Assembly (NCBI GenBank): GCA_033032865.1
Contig: JAWHQI010000170.1
Span: 4,849,501-4,913,500, forward strand
Direction of reading: 5' to 3'
DNA from: Dactylorhiza incarnata
Lineage: Eukaryota > Streptophyta > Magnoliopsida > Asparagales > Orchidaceae
Length of the DNA: 64,000 bases
Part shown: piece after piece, positions 9,901-24,900 of the stretch
How the letters are laid out: each line of letters begins with the position of its first letter
How positions within the stretch are numbered: position 1 is the first letter of the stretch
Made by a program: the position numbers and the translations under genes
The notes under the pieces: model-generated
Database searches by the model: none
The model's input: the letters and a program-made list of their open reading frames with translations, nothing else
Told to the model about the DNA's origin: nothing

Positions 9901-12900
9901 CCGCTATAGCGACACCATGAGTTGTTCTGATGGGAAATTAAAGAGTCAGATGATCAAATTGTCCGAGCCTTGTTCGTGCTTGAGAACAAGCTCTATTTGA
10001 AGGATGAGTGGAATGTCCACTGTCCGTTGTTGGTTATATTACGCATATTTTATTACAAGTCTTTATGCAGTTCTAGTTATATAAATCGTGTCATATCAAA
10101 TCAAGTCGAGTCATAGAGTCTTAATGTTTTAGTGTTGTGCACATCTCTTTCATATTGGGTTTATTTACGCCCGTACCGTTGTAATCTATAAATAGATTCC
10201 TTGGGTCATGAGAAGGGGAGGAATGAAATTATGTGTTATGGTCACGATCGCACCCGTTATCCGTCACTAGTTTATATTTTTATTCATGTCACATCAGTTA
10301 CAGACTTATAGTTCATCCTTTTATGTAAGTCCAAGTGTGTCACTTATTGATAGAAGTAACCTGCGGCCAACGGGGAAAAAGTTAATATTTTGAGTCTTAG
10401 ATATAAGAATCACTCTAACCTATTGATTTTGTTACTCCATATGCAAACTCATTTATGTACAGAGAACATTTGATCTAATTTCCTGATTTCTTCTGTTATA
10501 TGATTTTATTATATTTGTGAAGGGGTGTTGGATTTTTTGTTGAATGCAACTGAATTTTATCGTGAGAGGGAATGAGTGCCTTTTAGCTGAAGAATAAAGA
10601 AATCAAGCCAGAGAAGCGATCTTTTGCGGCCATTTACTCGAGAAGAAGAGTGAGGACGAAGTAGTGCGTGAGTTGTGGTGGACCTTTGGAGGAGGAAGAA
10701 TCGTGCGAACACCAGGGAACAATGGGTAGACATGGAACTAAGGGCTTCGGGTTGGGATCTGCGAGCGGGGAACGACGGACAAGAGGAAGAGATAGTGCGA
10801 GAGTTGGGAGCATCGGGCATACGACGGATACAGGGCTCTCAATTTAAGGATTGATAGATGGGGGAAAGACGGGAAAGAGGAAGAAGTATTTAGGGGAGTT
10901 AGGGTTCTAAGGAGGAGGAATCACGTAGTTTGCTAATATAAGAAATATCGGAGTCAAAATATAGGCCTATTTCTTTAAAACCGGGTTTATTATGGGTTGC
11001 TAATAACGAGTTATGGTTTGCCTATAATAACATCCTTCTCTTTTTTATTTTTCAAATACCATTCTCTGCTTTGTGCTGTCACAACAATTTCATTTGACAT
11101 GTGGGATAAAGATTTGCCGCATCTTTAATTTGGAATATGAGTCATTGACATGCTAAAGTAGCAAATTTTTTTAACTTTTTGCACCATGTTGTTGTGCTGT
11201 TGCTGCTGTACTCTTGCTGTTGTACTATTGGAAAATTAAAAATATTCGGGCCAATTTTGAAAAGGTGTCATATATTATATATTTAGTCATTATGTGTGCC
11301 CACCCAATGACATTTGAACATGGCTCTGACCCTGATATGCAGTCATATAGTTTTATAATATAATAACTATTAATTATATAGTAGATAATAGAATTAATAT
11401 CACGTAATACCATATTTTAATACCATATTGTAATTATCAATGTATAATAATTATATATATTTTTATGTTTCATACTTCATCAAATCAAACTGATTAAAAA
11501 CATATTAATATATTTTTATTATACATCATCAAATCAAATTTCTTAAAAAAACATTATTAAACAATAAATAAATTTATTAATTTATATAATACTAGCAATC
11601 TTGCAAAAATGAAAGGTAAGGTTTGCCTACATTTCACCCTTGTGGTGGGACCCTTACCCGGACCCTCGCTCCGCGGGGATGCCTTGTGCACCGGGTTGCC
11701 CTTTTTTTATATAATACTAGCAATTTGGCACAGGGTTCCCCAGTGCCCCGTGCGATAGTACATCTGCCGCTCGCAGACCCCCATGCACATTGTGTCGACG
11801 TCCGTACCTCCAGCTGTCGGTCGACGCCATATAAATCGTACACGTGGGATTGCGAGCACCGGATGTACTGTCGCGTGGGTCACGTGGGAACCCATGCCGG
11901 ACTGCTTGTATAGTAATATGAGGCAAACCATTCTTATTTTGTTACGTATGTTTTATTCAACAATTAATCATTCAGATAAAACGGTCAGATTTTACTGGAA
12001 CATACAATATATGTTTTATGATTCTTACACAGTGATGAGTTTGTTTTAACTGTTGGTCTTCGTTTGCTTGGAAGGTTTTTAGAGAGGGCGGAATTGGTTT
12101 TGTTCCAAAACCAAAACTCATGTGAATCGGAATTGAGAGCCAATTCTAATTCTTCTATCGGTTGCTGTCGGTTTTGAACATGAAATGGTCAAAGAAGATG
12201 AAGAAGAGGAAACCGTCGAAGAAGAAGAAGAAGCCGTCGAAGAAGAAGAAGAAGAAACCATCGAAGAAGAAGAAGAAGAGGAAGACGCCGCCGAAGAAGA
12301 AGAAAAATAAGAAGAAAAAGTCTAAGAGGAAAAAGAGAAGAGCCGTTGAAGAGGAAGAAGAAGAAGCCGTCTAAGAGGAAGAAGAGGAAGAGCCGTCGAA
12401 GAGGAAGATGAAGAAGAAGCCGTCGAAGAACAAGCCAAATAAGAAGACGACGTTGAAGTAGAAGAACCAGGAAGAATGAAAACCGACCCAAAACCGACGG
12501 TTATGCTAGAATGCCAATTCCGATCTATTAGGAGCGCATACGAACTCATGAATTGGAATTGATCTCCCAATTCCAATTCAATCATCCCCAAACCTACCAA
12601 ACTAATGGAGTCTTGCAGAATTTGTTAGTACTGTTGGTGAATCTGACCGCTTGTGATATCTAGTAGTAGATATCTATAGTTTAGTCAGTATACAGCCAAT
12701 GGTTTTTTCTGTTCAAACCCTCATTGTGTGAGATGTTGCCTGCATCTTTAACCACTTCATACATCTTAAGATTTGATCTTTCTACACATTTGTTTTGAAA
12801 CTTTGTTCTTCAGCTCATGTATTTGATTCAATCAATGTCTTATTACAATCATCTTCTGTTAATGCGATTGTTTACATATTCAGGAATCGGATGCTTTTAC

Positions 12901-15900
12901 TTTAGCATGTTAGTTCATCAAGTTTTTTCTTCACTATACTGCAGCGTGTTCTGTATGTCGACATTGATATTCATCATGGAGATGGTGTAGAGGAGGCCTT
13001 CTATACAACTGACAGAGTAATGACAGTTTCATTTCATAAATTTGGGGACTATTTCCCTGGAACTGGCGATGTACGGGACATTGGATATGGGAAAGGGAAG
13101 TATTATTCTCTTAATGTTCCTCTTGATGATGGAATCGATGATGAGAGCTATCATTCTCTATTCAAACCTATAATGGGAAAAGTGATGGAAGTGTTCAGAC
13201 CTGGTGCTGTAGTACTTCAATGTGGTGCAGACTCCTTGTCTGGAGATAGACTTGGCTGCTTTAATCTTTCCATTAAAGGTCATGCTGAATGTGTGAAATA
13301 CATGAGATCTTTTAATGTGCCTCTTTTGTTACTCGGTGGTGGTGGATACACAATTAGGAATGTTGCTCGCTGCTGGTGCTACGAGGTATTACTAAATAAT
13401 TTATTCCCTTGAAGTCGCCTTGCAATTTTGTGGCAGCAATATTTTTTTCTCATGCAATTCACTCATTTTTTTGGAGAAAAAATCATGGTACTAATCAGAG
13501 GTTTCAGGCGTTTTATGATATTTTTTGCATCCTGTCTTCTGAGAAGATGTTTAGTCATATAGTTTTTCTACCGTGCCATTCGTATTAGTTTATTGGTTTC
13601 CATGAAAATCGTAATATTAGTTTTCTTATGTTGGTGGTTTTGAGTTTATAGATTTTCTGACATTTAAAAGTAGGTTGTGGTTCAGTATCATTTTAAAGTC
13701 AATGTTACCAAGATAAGTAGATTACAGTGTTACCTGCACGTTGATTTATATAAATGTTGGTTTAGTGAATTTTTTTTCAAGTTTTTGTTAACCATCAGGG
13801 TAGTTGCATCCACTTAGGGGGAGTTGGCCTATGTGAAGGTACTAAGTTCCTTGATTCAAGCTAAAGCTCCAATACATAATGAGCATTTTGGCGAACAAAC
13901 AACTGATACTATGAATGATGCAATGCGTACAAAGACAAATCCGACAAAAGATTACAAATAATAAAGAGATTAGTAAACCAGCACATGAAAATCATAATCG
14001 ATAGCTAAACTTTAAAGACTACCTGCAATGAAAATTTGTACGTAGCGAAAGCGCTTAAATTTAAAGCATCGCTATCTAGGTCTGCAAATCACAAAAAATC
14101 AAGAGAGATTAACTGCGAAAAAGTACCACTAATAGAGATGATTAATCCGTAGGCATGACAAGAAATAAGATGCACCAATTATAAAGACTCACATGCGCAT
14201 AAGGGAACTCAGAGAAAATAGCGACGGAGTGTCGAAGATCCGGTGGTGGTCGGCGATGAAGGAATACAACGATGGCGTGCATGGACAACTGATGACAACC
14301 CGAAAAGTGGTGGAGGGGCTATTTATTGGTGGCGAGAAGTCCAGATGACGACTAATTGGATTAACATGGGTTTTGGATGTAGGTGGCTAGGTTGCGGTCT
14401 ATGGGGAGGTTTGGGAGGAGTGTGCAGGATGAATGTTTACTTTTTGCCCATTCGAGGGTCAAATATGGTTATGGGGGTCCAGTGGTTACGAGAGCTGGGG
14501 AAGGTAACACTGGATTGGGACCGCATGACCATGGAATTTGCTCAGGGAGGAAGAGAATACTACCTGAACGGGATCATAACCTCTCCGATGAAGGAGATCT
14601 CTCTTCAGTGCTTAGAGAGACTGTGGGAACAAGAGGACAACATGGCTGTGATTATGGAGCTCGTGCCTCAGGCTACACCCCCGCAAGAATTCCCAGAGCA
14701 GATGAGACCTCTACTCCTTTAGTATCCAGAGGTATTCCAGGAACCCCGATCGTTACCCCCTCGACGTTTCCGAGATCACCAGATCAGCCTGAAGGAAGGG
14801 ACTAAGCCGACCAACATCCGACCCTACCGTTATCTGTATATACAGAAAGCCGAGATAAAACGAAGCGTGAAGGAGATGTTAGCTGCAGGGATCATTCGAC
14901 CCAGCACCGGCTCGTTTTCTTCACTCATCATCCTGGTGAAGAAAAAGGACGGCTCGTGGAGGTTTTGTGTTGACTACCGCGCTCTGAACAACTCTACCAT
15001 CAAAGACAAGTTCCCTATTCCCATGATCGAGGAACTCCTGGACAAACTACATGGAGCACGCCTGTTCACTAAGCTGGATTTTCATTCAGGGTACCACCAA
15101 ATCAGGATGAAGGACGAGGATATCTTCAAAACCGCCTTCCGGACACTTGATGGTCACTACGAGTTCGTCGTGATGCCGTTCAGACTCTCCAACGCGCCCT
15201 CTACATTTCAGGCAATGATGAACGAGATTTTCCGGCCCCTCCTCCGCAGGTCTGTATTAATATTTTTTGATGACATTCTTATCTACAGTGCCAACTGGGA
15301 AGCACATCCAACATGTGGAACAAGTGCTCGTGATAGTCCAACAACACCACCTCTATGCCAAGTGCTCCAAATGCTCTTTTGGTCAGGAAGAGGTGGAATA
15401 TCTGGGTCACATTGTATCTGCACAAGGAGTCAAGGCCAACCCCAAGAAGGTTGAGAGCATGCAAACGTGGCCTAGGCCGCGCACTGACCATGCTCTCCGA
15501 GGTTTCCTCAGGTTGACAGGCTACTACAGGCGGTTCGTGAATGATTATTGGAAGATAGCTCGACCGTTGATCCAACTGTTACATAAAGATGCCTTCTGCT
15601 GGCAGGAGGAAGTGGAAGCTGCATTCCAAGCTCTCAAGACGACCATGATGACAACACCAGTGCTGGCCCTCCCTGATTACACCGGGGAATTCATTCTGGA
15701 GCCGATGCTTCTGGCGTAGGGATCAGGGCCATTCTCATGCAAGAAGGTCGACCGATAGCTTTTTTCAGCAAGGCGTTGGCACCACGGACACTGAGCTTGT
15801 CTACCTACGAGAAGGAAATGCTAGCCATCATACATGCCGTGACTTTGTGGCGACCTTACCTTTTGGGAAGACACTTTAAGGTCCGGACTGATCACCAGAG

Positions 15901-18900
15901 TTTGAAATATTTTTTGGAGCAACGGGTGGCATCTCATATACAATAGAAATGGGTGATGAGGTTGTTGGGCTACGACCAAGAGATAGTCTATAAGCAAGGG
16001 AAGGAGAACATTGTGGCAGACGCACTATCCCGCCTACCAGAGGGGACACTCCAACACATCTCAGGTCCGCTGATCGACGCACTGGATGACATACAGACGG
16101 AGGTTCTACAGGACCCTGAGCTTGGTCCTATCGTAGAGTCACTTTGACAAGGACAGGACGCCCCCCCCGGATTTCGGCTGCAAAATGGGTACTTATACTT
16201 TCACAATCGGGTGGTCATACCCTCATCGTCGCCATGGAAGGACACTATGTTACAAGAGTTCCACTCTTTACCAGTGAGGGGACATGCAGGAGTTCTACGT
16301 ACCCTACAACGAGTTAGAGCTAATGTTTTCTGGAAGGGCCAACGAAGGGATGTCCAGCGGTTTGTGCAACAATGTGAGATTTGTCAACGGCAGAAATACG
16401 AAACCACATCCCCGGCGGGCCTACTCACTCCCCTGGAGATACCGTGACAGATTTGGGCCACTGTCTCTTTGGACTTCATCGACGGGCCGCCGAAGTCCCA
16501 ATGGAAGACAGTCATCTTGGTAGTGGTGGATAAATTATCCAATTATGGTCACTTCCTGGCCCTGAACCATCCCTACACAGGTGAATCAATAACGAACTTG
16601 TTCGTGCGGAAGATAGTCAAACTTCACGAATCCCACAAGCCATCATCTCAGATCGGGATTCATTCTTTGTGAGTAACTTTTGGAAGTAACTCTTCAAGCA
16701 GTAGGGCACTCGCCTATATATGAGTACCGCCAACCATCCACAAACAGACGGACAAACAAAGGCACTCAATCAGGGAGTTGAGACATACTTACGGTGCTTC
16801 GTGATGGACGAGCCCTGCACATGGACAAGGTGGCTGCATTGGGCAGAGTACTGCTATAACACCTTCTACCACACGACCAGTAAGTTTACTCCTTTTGAAA
16901 TTGTCTATGGGCGCTCTGCCCCGAGCTTGGGTACATATGAGCCAGGGGGAACAACGCTACCTGCTGTTGATCGTGAGTTGCGCGACCGAGACCGTGCCCT
17001 TGCCATGTTACAAGAAAACCTCCTAGCCGCCCAAAACAAGACGAAGGTACATGCAGATAAAGATCGGTTCGAACGTCAATTTGCAGTCGGTGATGAAGTC
17101 TTCTTAAAGCTCCAGCCCTACAGAGAAACCTCAGTGTCCCGGAGGACTAATCAAAAGTTGGCCCCCCGCTATTATAGTCCCTTCAGAATCATTCAGAGGG
17201 TAGGACCGGTTGCTTACACCTTGGACCTTCCCGCGGGCTCGCGTATTTATCCCACATTCCATGTCTCCTTGTTAAAGAAGAAAATCGGGGAAACAACACA
17301 AGTGTGCCCTTCCCTCCCGGAAGCAACCAACAACGGGGAATTGCGACCACTTCCCGAGGTGCTGCTCACCAAGTGGAAGAAACGCGGAACGGAATACCGT
17401 CAGAAGATCCTTGTCAAATGGAAGAACTTATCTACAACACACAACACCTGGGTCGATCTACTCGAGTTTCGGGAACTTTATCCAGATTTCCACCTTGACG
17501 ACAAGTTGGTTGTTGAAGGGGGAGGGAATGCTATGAATCCTCATAACGACCGGTTCGCGGGACAACAATACCGAAGGCGGAGGAAGGATGCGACATCATG
17601 TGGGGCTGAACCAATCGGTTCAGCCCTCCTTAATTAAAGCAAATGGCGGTTGGGGGGATGAACCGACGGGTTCAGCCCCTAGGGGGGAGCGGCCGGCCCT
17701 CCTGGGCCCGAGGGGTATTATTACCTCTAGGGTGGCATTGTGGTGGATTATCAAGACTTTCAAGGTATTTCTCCCCTCTCCCTCTCAACCCTAGGTTTCT
17801 CCCCTTCTCTCCCAAATCTCCCCTCCCGTTCATAACATAATACGATGTTATTTTTGTATATTCGTATCTAGGTCTCATTCCCTACATGATCGTCAAACAA
17901 CATCATCGGTCCAGTCTTGCGACTTACCTGACTTCACAAAAGATGTCTAAGCTTGAAATCGTTCATCAAGCGCATGCTACTAAGAATGATGGAGTTACAA
18001 TCCCATGTACTGTTGGTTCACACGAACCATAGTTTCCATGGCTCGCTAATTTAGCAAACTTAGGAACCCACTTCCAATGCATTCAATGGAGATGAAAATG
18101 AAACTCTAAAATCGGGAAGTGAGGAGTCGTTACCTTTGATTTTCTTCTATCAATGGAAATTCTAAGCAAATGGATGAAAAAGGTGATAATGAATGCTCTC
18201 ACGGTCTTAGATCTTCAATCGGAATGATCAAGCTTCATGGGTTGGTCTTCTTCCTCCAAGCTCCTCCTCTCTCCCTCTCGAATCTTTAAACAAAAGGGAA
18301 ATGAAAGGTTGTGAATTCCTTATCCACGACCTAAAGTCCCCCAGGAGAAGCCCTCTACCGCTTAGTTACTAAAGGCTCAAGGCACACCAATGCACAAAGG
18401 GGTCTTAGAGCCTAGGCGCAAGCTTTCGCCTGACGAGGGGAAGGCGCAACCACATCCATTTTAATTAATCAATATCAAATATTAGTTAATCTTTTTGATC
18501 AAATTTTTTATCTATTCTATTCATTAATCATTCATTATTATCATTTATACTTCTTAAAAAATAGAATCAATGGGATCACTTACATCATATTTATAAGTAT
18601 CAACACTCGATTATGTTTCACAAATACTAAATCATGCAAAAATTATTGAGTTCTTACATTATTTCTTTCTTTATTTTGAAAAAAAAATTCACAACAAAAA
18701 TTTCACCAAGGAGCGTCTTTTATGCTCCAAAGGTGCAAAAAATGCACATGAAGGCGCAAACCTCTAAGCCGGGCGAGCCTTGAGACTTAGGCGTGCCTTT
18801 CACAATACAACTCTGTCATCAGATCAAAATATGCCACGATCAATGGCCCAAAAATGAGCCCGAAGAAATACATTACGCCGACTACACACCCTAGTACATG

Positions 18901-21900
18901 ATGTGTACTCAAGCGTGTAATTCTTTGAAATCTCCTGGTGAAACTCCAGGAAAGCATGTGATTTCTTCACAATTGGTTACACCAAATACAAGCCTTAGTA
19001 CACAACTTGTATTCTGACGTTTAACCTTTTGAAATTTACAGGAATGCAACAGGAGGTTGGGTATCAGGTCACTCGATCGTGTGCCGCTGAGCGGGACCTG
19101 CACACACCCAAGTATACGTCGTGTACTTGAGTGCGTAATCTTTAGAAGAAGCATATGGGACATCAGCTAGGAGCAAGTCACCGTACACCCTCAAGTATAC
19201 ATCATGTACCAGGGCGTGTAAACCTTGCAGAACCCCAATACGAGTCTCAAAGTATGCCTCAACCCAACACATGCATCAATAACACCCCCAAACCCAAGGG
19301 AGGAAAAAACAGGGTGCTACAATACTCCCATTAAAAAAAAATTCCTCTTTGAAATTAAAATACGACACAACTGAGGGAAACAACTTCGGATATTCCTCTC
19401 TCATGGCAAGCTCCTTCTCCCAGAAGAACTCGTCACGAGTCACGACCACAATTGTTCCAACGAACCTTCAATAGATTTATCTCCATGTTCCTCGGTTTCG
19501 TGGTCTCCTAATCATCAATGCTAATCAGACAAACCAAATTCTCTCCAACTGCAACTGAGTCCAATACAACCTTCTGACTAGGCTCTAACAATGCCTTCCA
19601 CAAAGCTGATGCAAACTACTGAGATTTGCCGACAATGCTAAGTTATAGGATGCCTCTCTTATGTGTTTCGTGATCTCAAGCGGTTCATCGTACCTTGGAC
19701 TTAACATCTTCAGACGACGAATCCACGATCCGCCCTTAAAAGGTTTGATCTTCAGATACACCACATTGCCCCTCAAATTCCATATTTCAGTGGAGCATTA
19801 AAATACTTCGTTTGACGATCCTGTGAAATTTTTATTCGCTCACAAATGATCTCAATACTCTCAAAAGCTTCAACTACATCCTTTTTTCCAACAATCAAGT
19901 GCGCGCCTCCGCCCATGTCATCGGTACATGACAACTTCTTCCGTATATTGATTCAAACGGGGCCATCTGAATGTTGTGTTGGAAGCCATTCTTCTAGGTA
20001 AACTTGTTCGTGAACAAATGGTTTTCCCATTTCTTGCCAAATTCAAGAACACACATCTTTAGCATATCCTCCATCGTTCGATTCGTTCACTTTGGAGGTA
20101 AACTTTCCATCGTGATCACTGAAAATACTCTTCGGCATCTCAGGCAACTGAATGATATCTTGCACATATAACTCCTTCAACTTGTCTACTGCATCTTTTT
20201 GATTGTGGGTGAAATGAACATCCTTCGTTAGTCGGTTGATTATCACCCAAACTTCATCATTTCCCCGTTGGGACTTAGGGAAACCACACAAAAAGTCCAT
20301 CGAAATATTAATGAAGTCCCACTTGGTAAGAATGAGGATCCTTCATTTCGGGCCACCATAAATATTTCTTCAGATTCATGTACATCTTCATACATAAGCT
20401 CCCCGCGAAGCTTCCCAAAGTTTAGAATGCACAACCTACCCTTATTTCACATAACCCATTAGAAAAATCAAATCCTCATTCTTCCTTTCTTGTGCCTCCA
20501 ACACTAACAGTTGCATGTCTTCATTAGTCATAGTAGCCTTCCAAATAGGGTCACTAATGTCACACTGCACTTCGTTTCAATTTAAGTGTGCAATAGGAGT
20601 ACCACCTCTCACAACGCAACGATATCCATTGGCTCTAAGTCTTTCGACATTTCATCGTGAGCCTGAAGCCAATCATCCTATCCAAAGTACTTTGCTCAAG
20701 GAATCAAACACCCCGTCCCATGAGTGTAGTCGATCTCAAACTTATAATCCCCAAGAAATTCAATCCTCCTACGCTGTTGCATTTTCAGTTCTTTCTGAGT
20801 CGGATATTCCAGGCTCTTTCACCTTAGCACTATACACATATTGCCTCCATATTTTCAATGCAAATATTATGCTCCTCAACTATAAATCATGAACTGAATA
20901 ATTTATCTCATACTGTTTCAATTGCCTCGAACCATACACAATTACCTCGTCATTTTGACATAACAATTAACCCAAATCATGTTCAAAAACATCACTAAAG
21001 ATTAGGATTCCATCAGTTCTACTTGGGAGACTAAGGATAAGTGTGGTTATCAATCCTGCCTTCAACTCATCAAACATGTGAATGCAATCTGGCGTTCAAA
21101 CAAACTTGTGATCCTTCCTGGTCAAAGTAGTTAGGGGTAGCACTATCCTCAAATAGTTGTCTACAAATATCTTGTAGTAACTAACGAGTCCAAGGAAACT
21201 CTTTACATCGACCACGTTCTTAAGTACATGTCAATCACAAATAGCCTCAGCTTTTGACGGATCCACCACTACACCCTCACCACTAATAATGTGACTTAGA
21301 AAAATGACATCTTTTAGCCATAACTCGCACTCAGAAAATTTGGTATGAAGTTCTCTCTTAAAGTCTGTCACACAATATTCAAGTGCTCAACATGTTTGAC
21401 CTCAGATTTGGAGTAAACCAAAATATCATCAATACAAACTATGAAGAACTCATCCAAGACTAAAGCTGTCACTTAAAACGAAAACCGTAATCCGAACCGG
21501 AACCGCAAAGAACCGGACCGAACCGTTCGCGAATTATTTGGGTTCTGGTTTGAATTTTGGAACCGCGAACAACAATGGTTCGGGCGTGGTTCTTTCATTT
21601 TGTTATCCATACCGGAACCGGAACCGGAACCGCAATATATAAGTCTCAAGCGGTTTCAAAAATTTTAGAACCGATCCGAACCGGACCGAAGCAGAACCGA
21701 ACCGCAACCCGTTTATTATTATTAATAATATTATAATATTGTCATTTTTTATAATATATCTATAATATCTATACTTACTATTATGAGTGAAACTGGTGCG
21801 GTTTGAACTCAAATCGTATTCGCAACAAAGGGGGTCAATTTTGGACTGAACAAAATCGCACCACACCAAATCCGTGTCGTGTGGTTTGACATTGGTGTGA

Positions 21901-24900
21901 ATTGAAATTTGTTTTTGCGGTGTACTTTCAGTTTTCATACAGTCATATAATGCATTTTTAATTTTACTCACATATTTTTTTGAAATATTGTTTTAAAAAT
22001 ATAAAGAATATACAACTACTATTTAATAGTAATCATGAAAAACAAATCTAATTGTAGTTGATAAATTAATTAAATTGAATTAACTAATATATTCTTCAAA
22101 TAAAATTTTAATTGTAAAATAAGATTTGAAGTGCAACAATTCAAAGTTCTTTACCCTATGTTGAGTCGTGATTTTCAGCAACATGAACATTGCATCGGAT
22201 TAAACGATCGTGATCTTTGAATTTTTAAAATCTGCACAGTCTTGTGTAATTTTGTGGTTTTGCGGTTTCAATTTTTAACTTTCAGCCTAACTTACTATAT
22301 ATTATATAAAAGTACTCCCCCTTGGGTAACACGAAATTCCTGCGTCCAGACCTCAGACTTCGAAGTCCCTCTTGCAAAAAAACCAGACAGGTATACTTTT
22401 TCCCTCCGGTTTTTTATTTTTGAACTCCCTCATTCATTCCGCCAAGTTTGGTTTTGGTTCTATTTGGTACCGATTGGAATCGGACCGAACCGTATAGAAC
22501 CGAACCGAACCGTTATTGGTCGGTTTGATTTTGGTTGTTGTTGAACCGGAACCGGAACCGTTAACACGATGGTTTCAAAAATTATACTGGAACCGGAGCC
22601 AGAATCGGAACCGGTCAAACCAAATACGGTTTTGGTTCTAATTTGAAGAACCGTTATCTTAGCGGTTCGGTTCACGGTTTTAGTAAAATCGGAACCGAAC
22701 CAGAACCGTGACAACTCTATCCAAGACCTCTCAAAACACGCAATTTATCAAATCCATGAACACCGAGAGCGCGCTTGTCAGATACCAAATGACATCATAG
22801 AAAATTTAAAGTGTCAATATCGTGTGCTAAATCCCATCGCCGGGATGTCTTCGTCTATAATCTTCAATTGATAGTAGCCTCATTTCAAATCAAGCTTTGA
22901 GTAGACAACTAAATCAGCCAACTGATCAAACGAGTCATTAATATGCGCGATCATATACTTGTTCTTTGTTGTGAGTCTTTCCAATTCCCTGTAATCAATG
23001 TGCAAATGCATATTGCTATCTTTATTCTTCAAAAATAACACTTCAACACCCCTAGGCGATGATGTCAGACGAATATAACCCTATTCCAACAATTCCTGCA
23101 ACTGTATCTTCAATTCCGCAAGCTCCTTCAATGTCTCCTGATAGGTAGATTTTTACATCCGTATCGCACCAGACCTAGGTCGATACATAAATTAATCTCT
23201 CTTTGGGGCGGGCCCTAGGGAGTTTGTCAAAAAACACGTCTTCGTACTCCAACAACACTGAAGTATCTTGAATCTTCAATTTTCCAGCGGAAAGTCTCTA
23301 ACAACGCCATAAATACCTTACATCCCTGGTTCACAATTCGCGCTGCGTGCGCCGCGAAGATCGTAGAAGTAGAATCTCCAGCCAACCTTCTGAACGTGAT
23401 CTCTCTAATCTTATGTCCGCTTCCTTTAGCTTGAAGTCAACATGAGCACACTGCTTCGATAGCCAGTCCATACCCAAATTACATCGAACCCGTAAAGGGA
23501 CAAGAGCGCCATATCCATGTCGAAGTCACACTCTTCAATACTTAGGATGACTCAACTCCATTTATTTCTTTTAGCAAAGCATCATTTGACATTCAAATCT
23601 CCGGAGCTTCTTCACCCATCTCATACAATGTCACTCCAATCCTCGAGACAAAGGCTTCTGACAAAAAAGTGTGTCAACGATGCCTAAACACACAATAAAA
23701 GACGGGTTGTACTACGTTCACACAAGCATAGCATTTAGGAGAGTAACGAAATCCTATGAATTTTTAACAAACAACATCATACATATTAAGATATACAACT
23801 AGCGGATCACCTCTTGCTGTTGGATCTTACGGCGCCCTTAGAGGGGGGTGAATAAGGGAATAAAAATCTTTTTATAATTTTATGGAAATTACTAAATTGT
23901 TTAAAGTAATATTAGAACACAAAATAACAATTTAGCTAAAGGAAGAAAATATCATAATTTACAAGTTTAGGATTTAGAAATAAATGCTAAATTGTTATAT
24001 GATGAAATAGATTAAGATAAACAATTTAGACAAAGTGATTTGAATTGAAAGCTTTGTAACCAATATTTTAGAGATAACGCCAAAAGTGAGAAATCAAGTA
24101 AACACAAATAGAGACATGATTGTATTTATATATAAAAATGGTGTTTACATAAATTTGATTTCTATATCGCTAGAAATCAGAGGCGCGAAAATGAAAATAT
24201 ATTTTCCTTTTCTATACCGACTCGTATCCCCACGAACCGGTTGGCTTTAGCCAATCCTTCCCCGGATATGGCCTCAAGCCGCTCTAGCCAATCCTTCCCC
24301 GGATATGGCCTCGAGCACCCCCTAGATCTAATCACCTAGACCTAGTCGCCAACACAAGGCAAATTTTCCCCTAAGTCCTACCCAGACCTAGTCGCCAACA
24401 CAAGGCGAATTCTCTAAACGGTTACAAAAAGTATGGAATGGAAATAATAAAAAACAATAATAAAACTCCCTATATGAGATCTCTGGAGTTGAGGATGAAG
24501 GATCGCTGTAGTATAAGCGAGGTTGAAGCGATCGTCCTTCGGATGTAGCGTGACGTTGTCCTCCTCCAGAATTCTCCTTTAAGCTTTTTGTGGGAGATCC
24601 ATCTTCGGCAGCATAACAACACTGGAATTTGTGGCACAAGCAACCTCTCTGGGATGGATAGCCAAAATGAGAAGCAAAGCTCCAATTTATAGAACTTGGA
24701 GCTAGCGCCTGCGGTAGTGGCTAGCGCCTGCGGTAGTGGCTAGCGCCTGCGGTAGTGGCTAGCGCCTGCGGTAGCGTTCGTGTGGAGCGGTTGCGAAACC
24801 GTCGGCGGCGTGGCGCTGTGCACGAACTGGAGATAGCGCCTGGAGGTAGCGATAGCGCTGGCGGTAGCGAAAACTGTCGGTGGCGTGGCAGAACGAACTT

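Larger units (their letters stand above)
6927..12944 (+). other. HDA19 intron 1 (6,018 bp)
   Basis: The intron begins GTGAAG and ends ACTGCAG. Entries below cover its recognised repeats: SINE-like sequence near 7.5 kb, a hAT element at 8995-9636, a SINE at 11600-11705, and a GAA-rich inverted-repeat segment at 12.06-12.60 kb. Elsewhere (6.93-7.5, 7.9-8.98, 9.65-11.58 kb) I see AT-rich DNA, short chance open frames, and a TATA-like CTATAAATAG at about 10,185 that might be a decayed LTR. No additional gene is visible. Confidence 0.85.

Noticed and set aside
12162..12374. Lysine-rich 70-codon frame
   Set aside because: Pure repeat sequence inside an intron, without a matching frame start or conservation.
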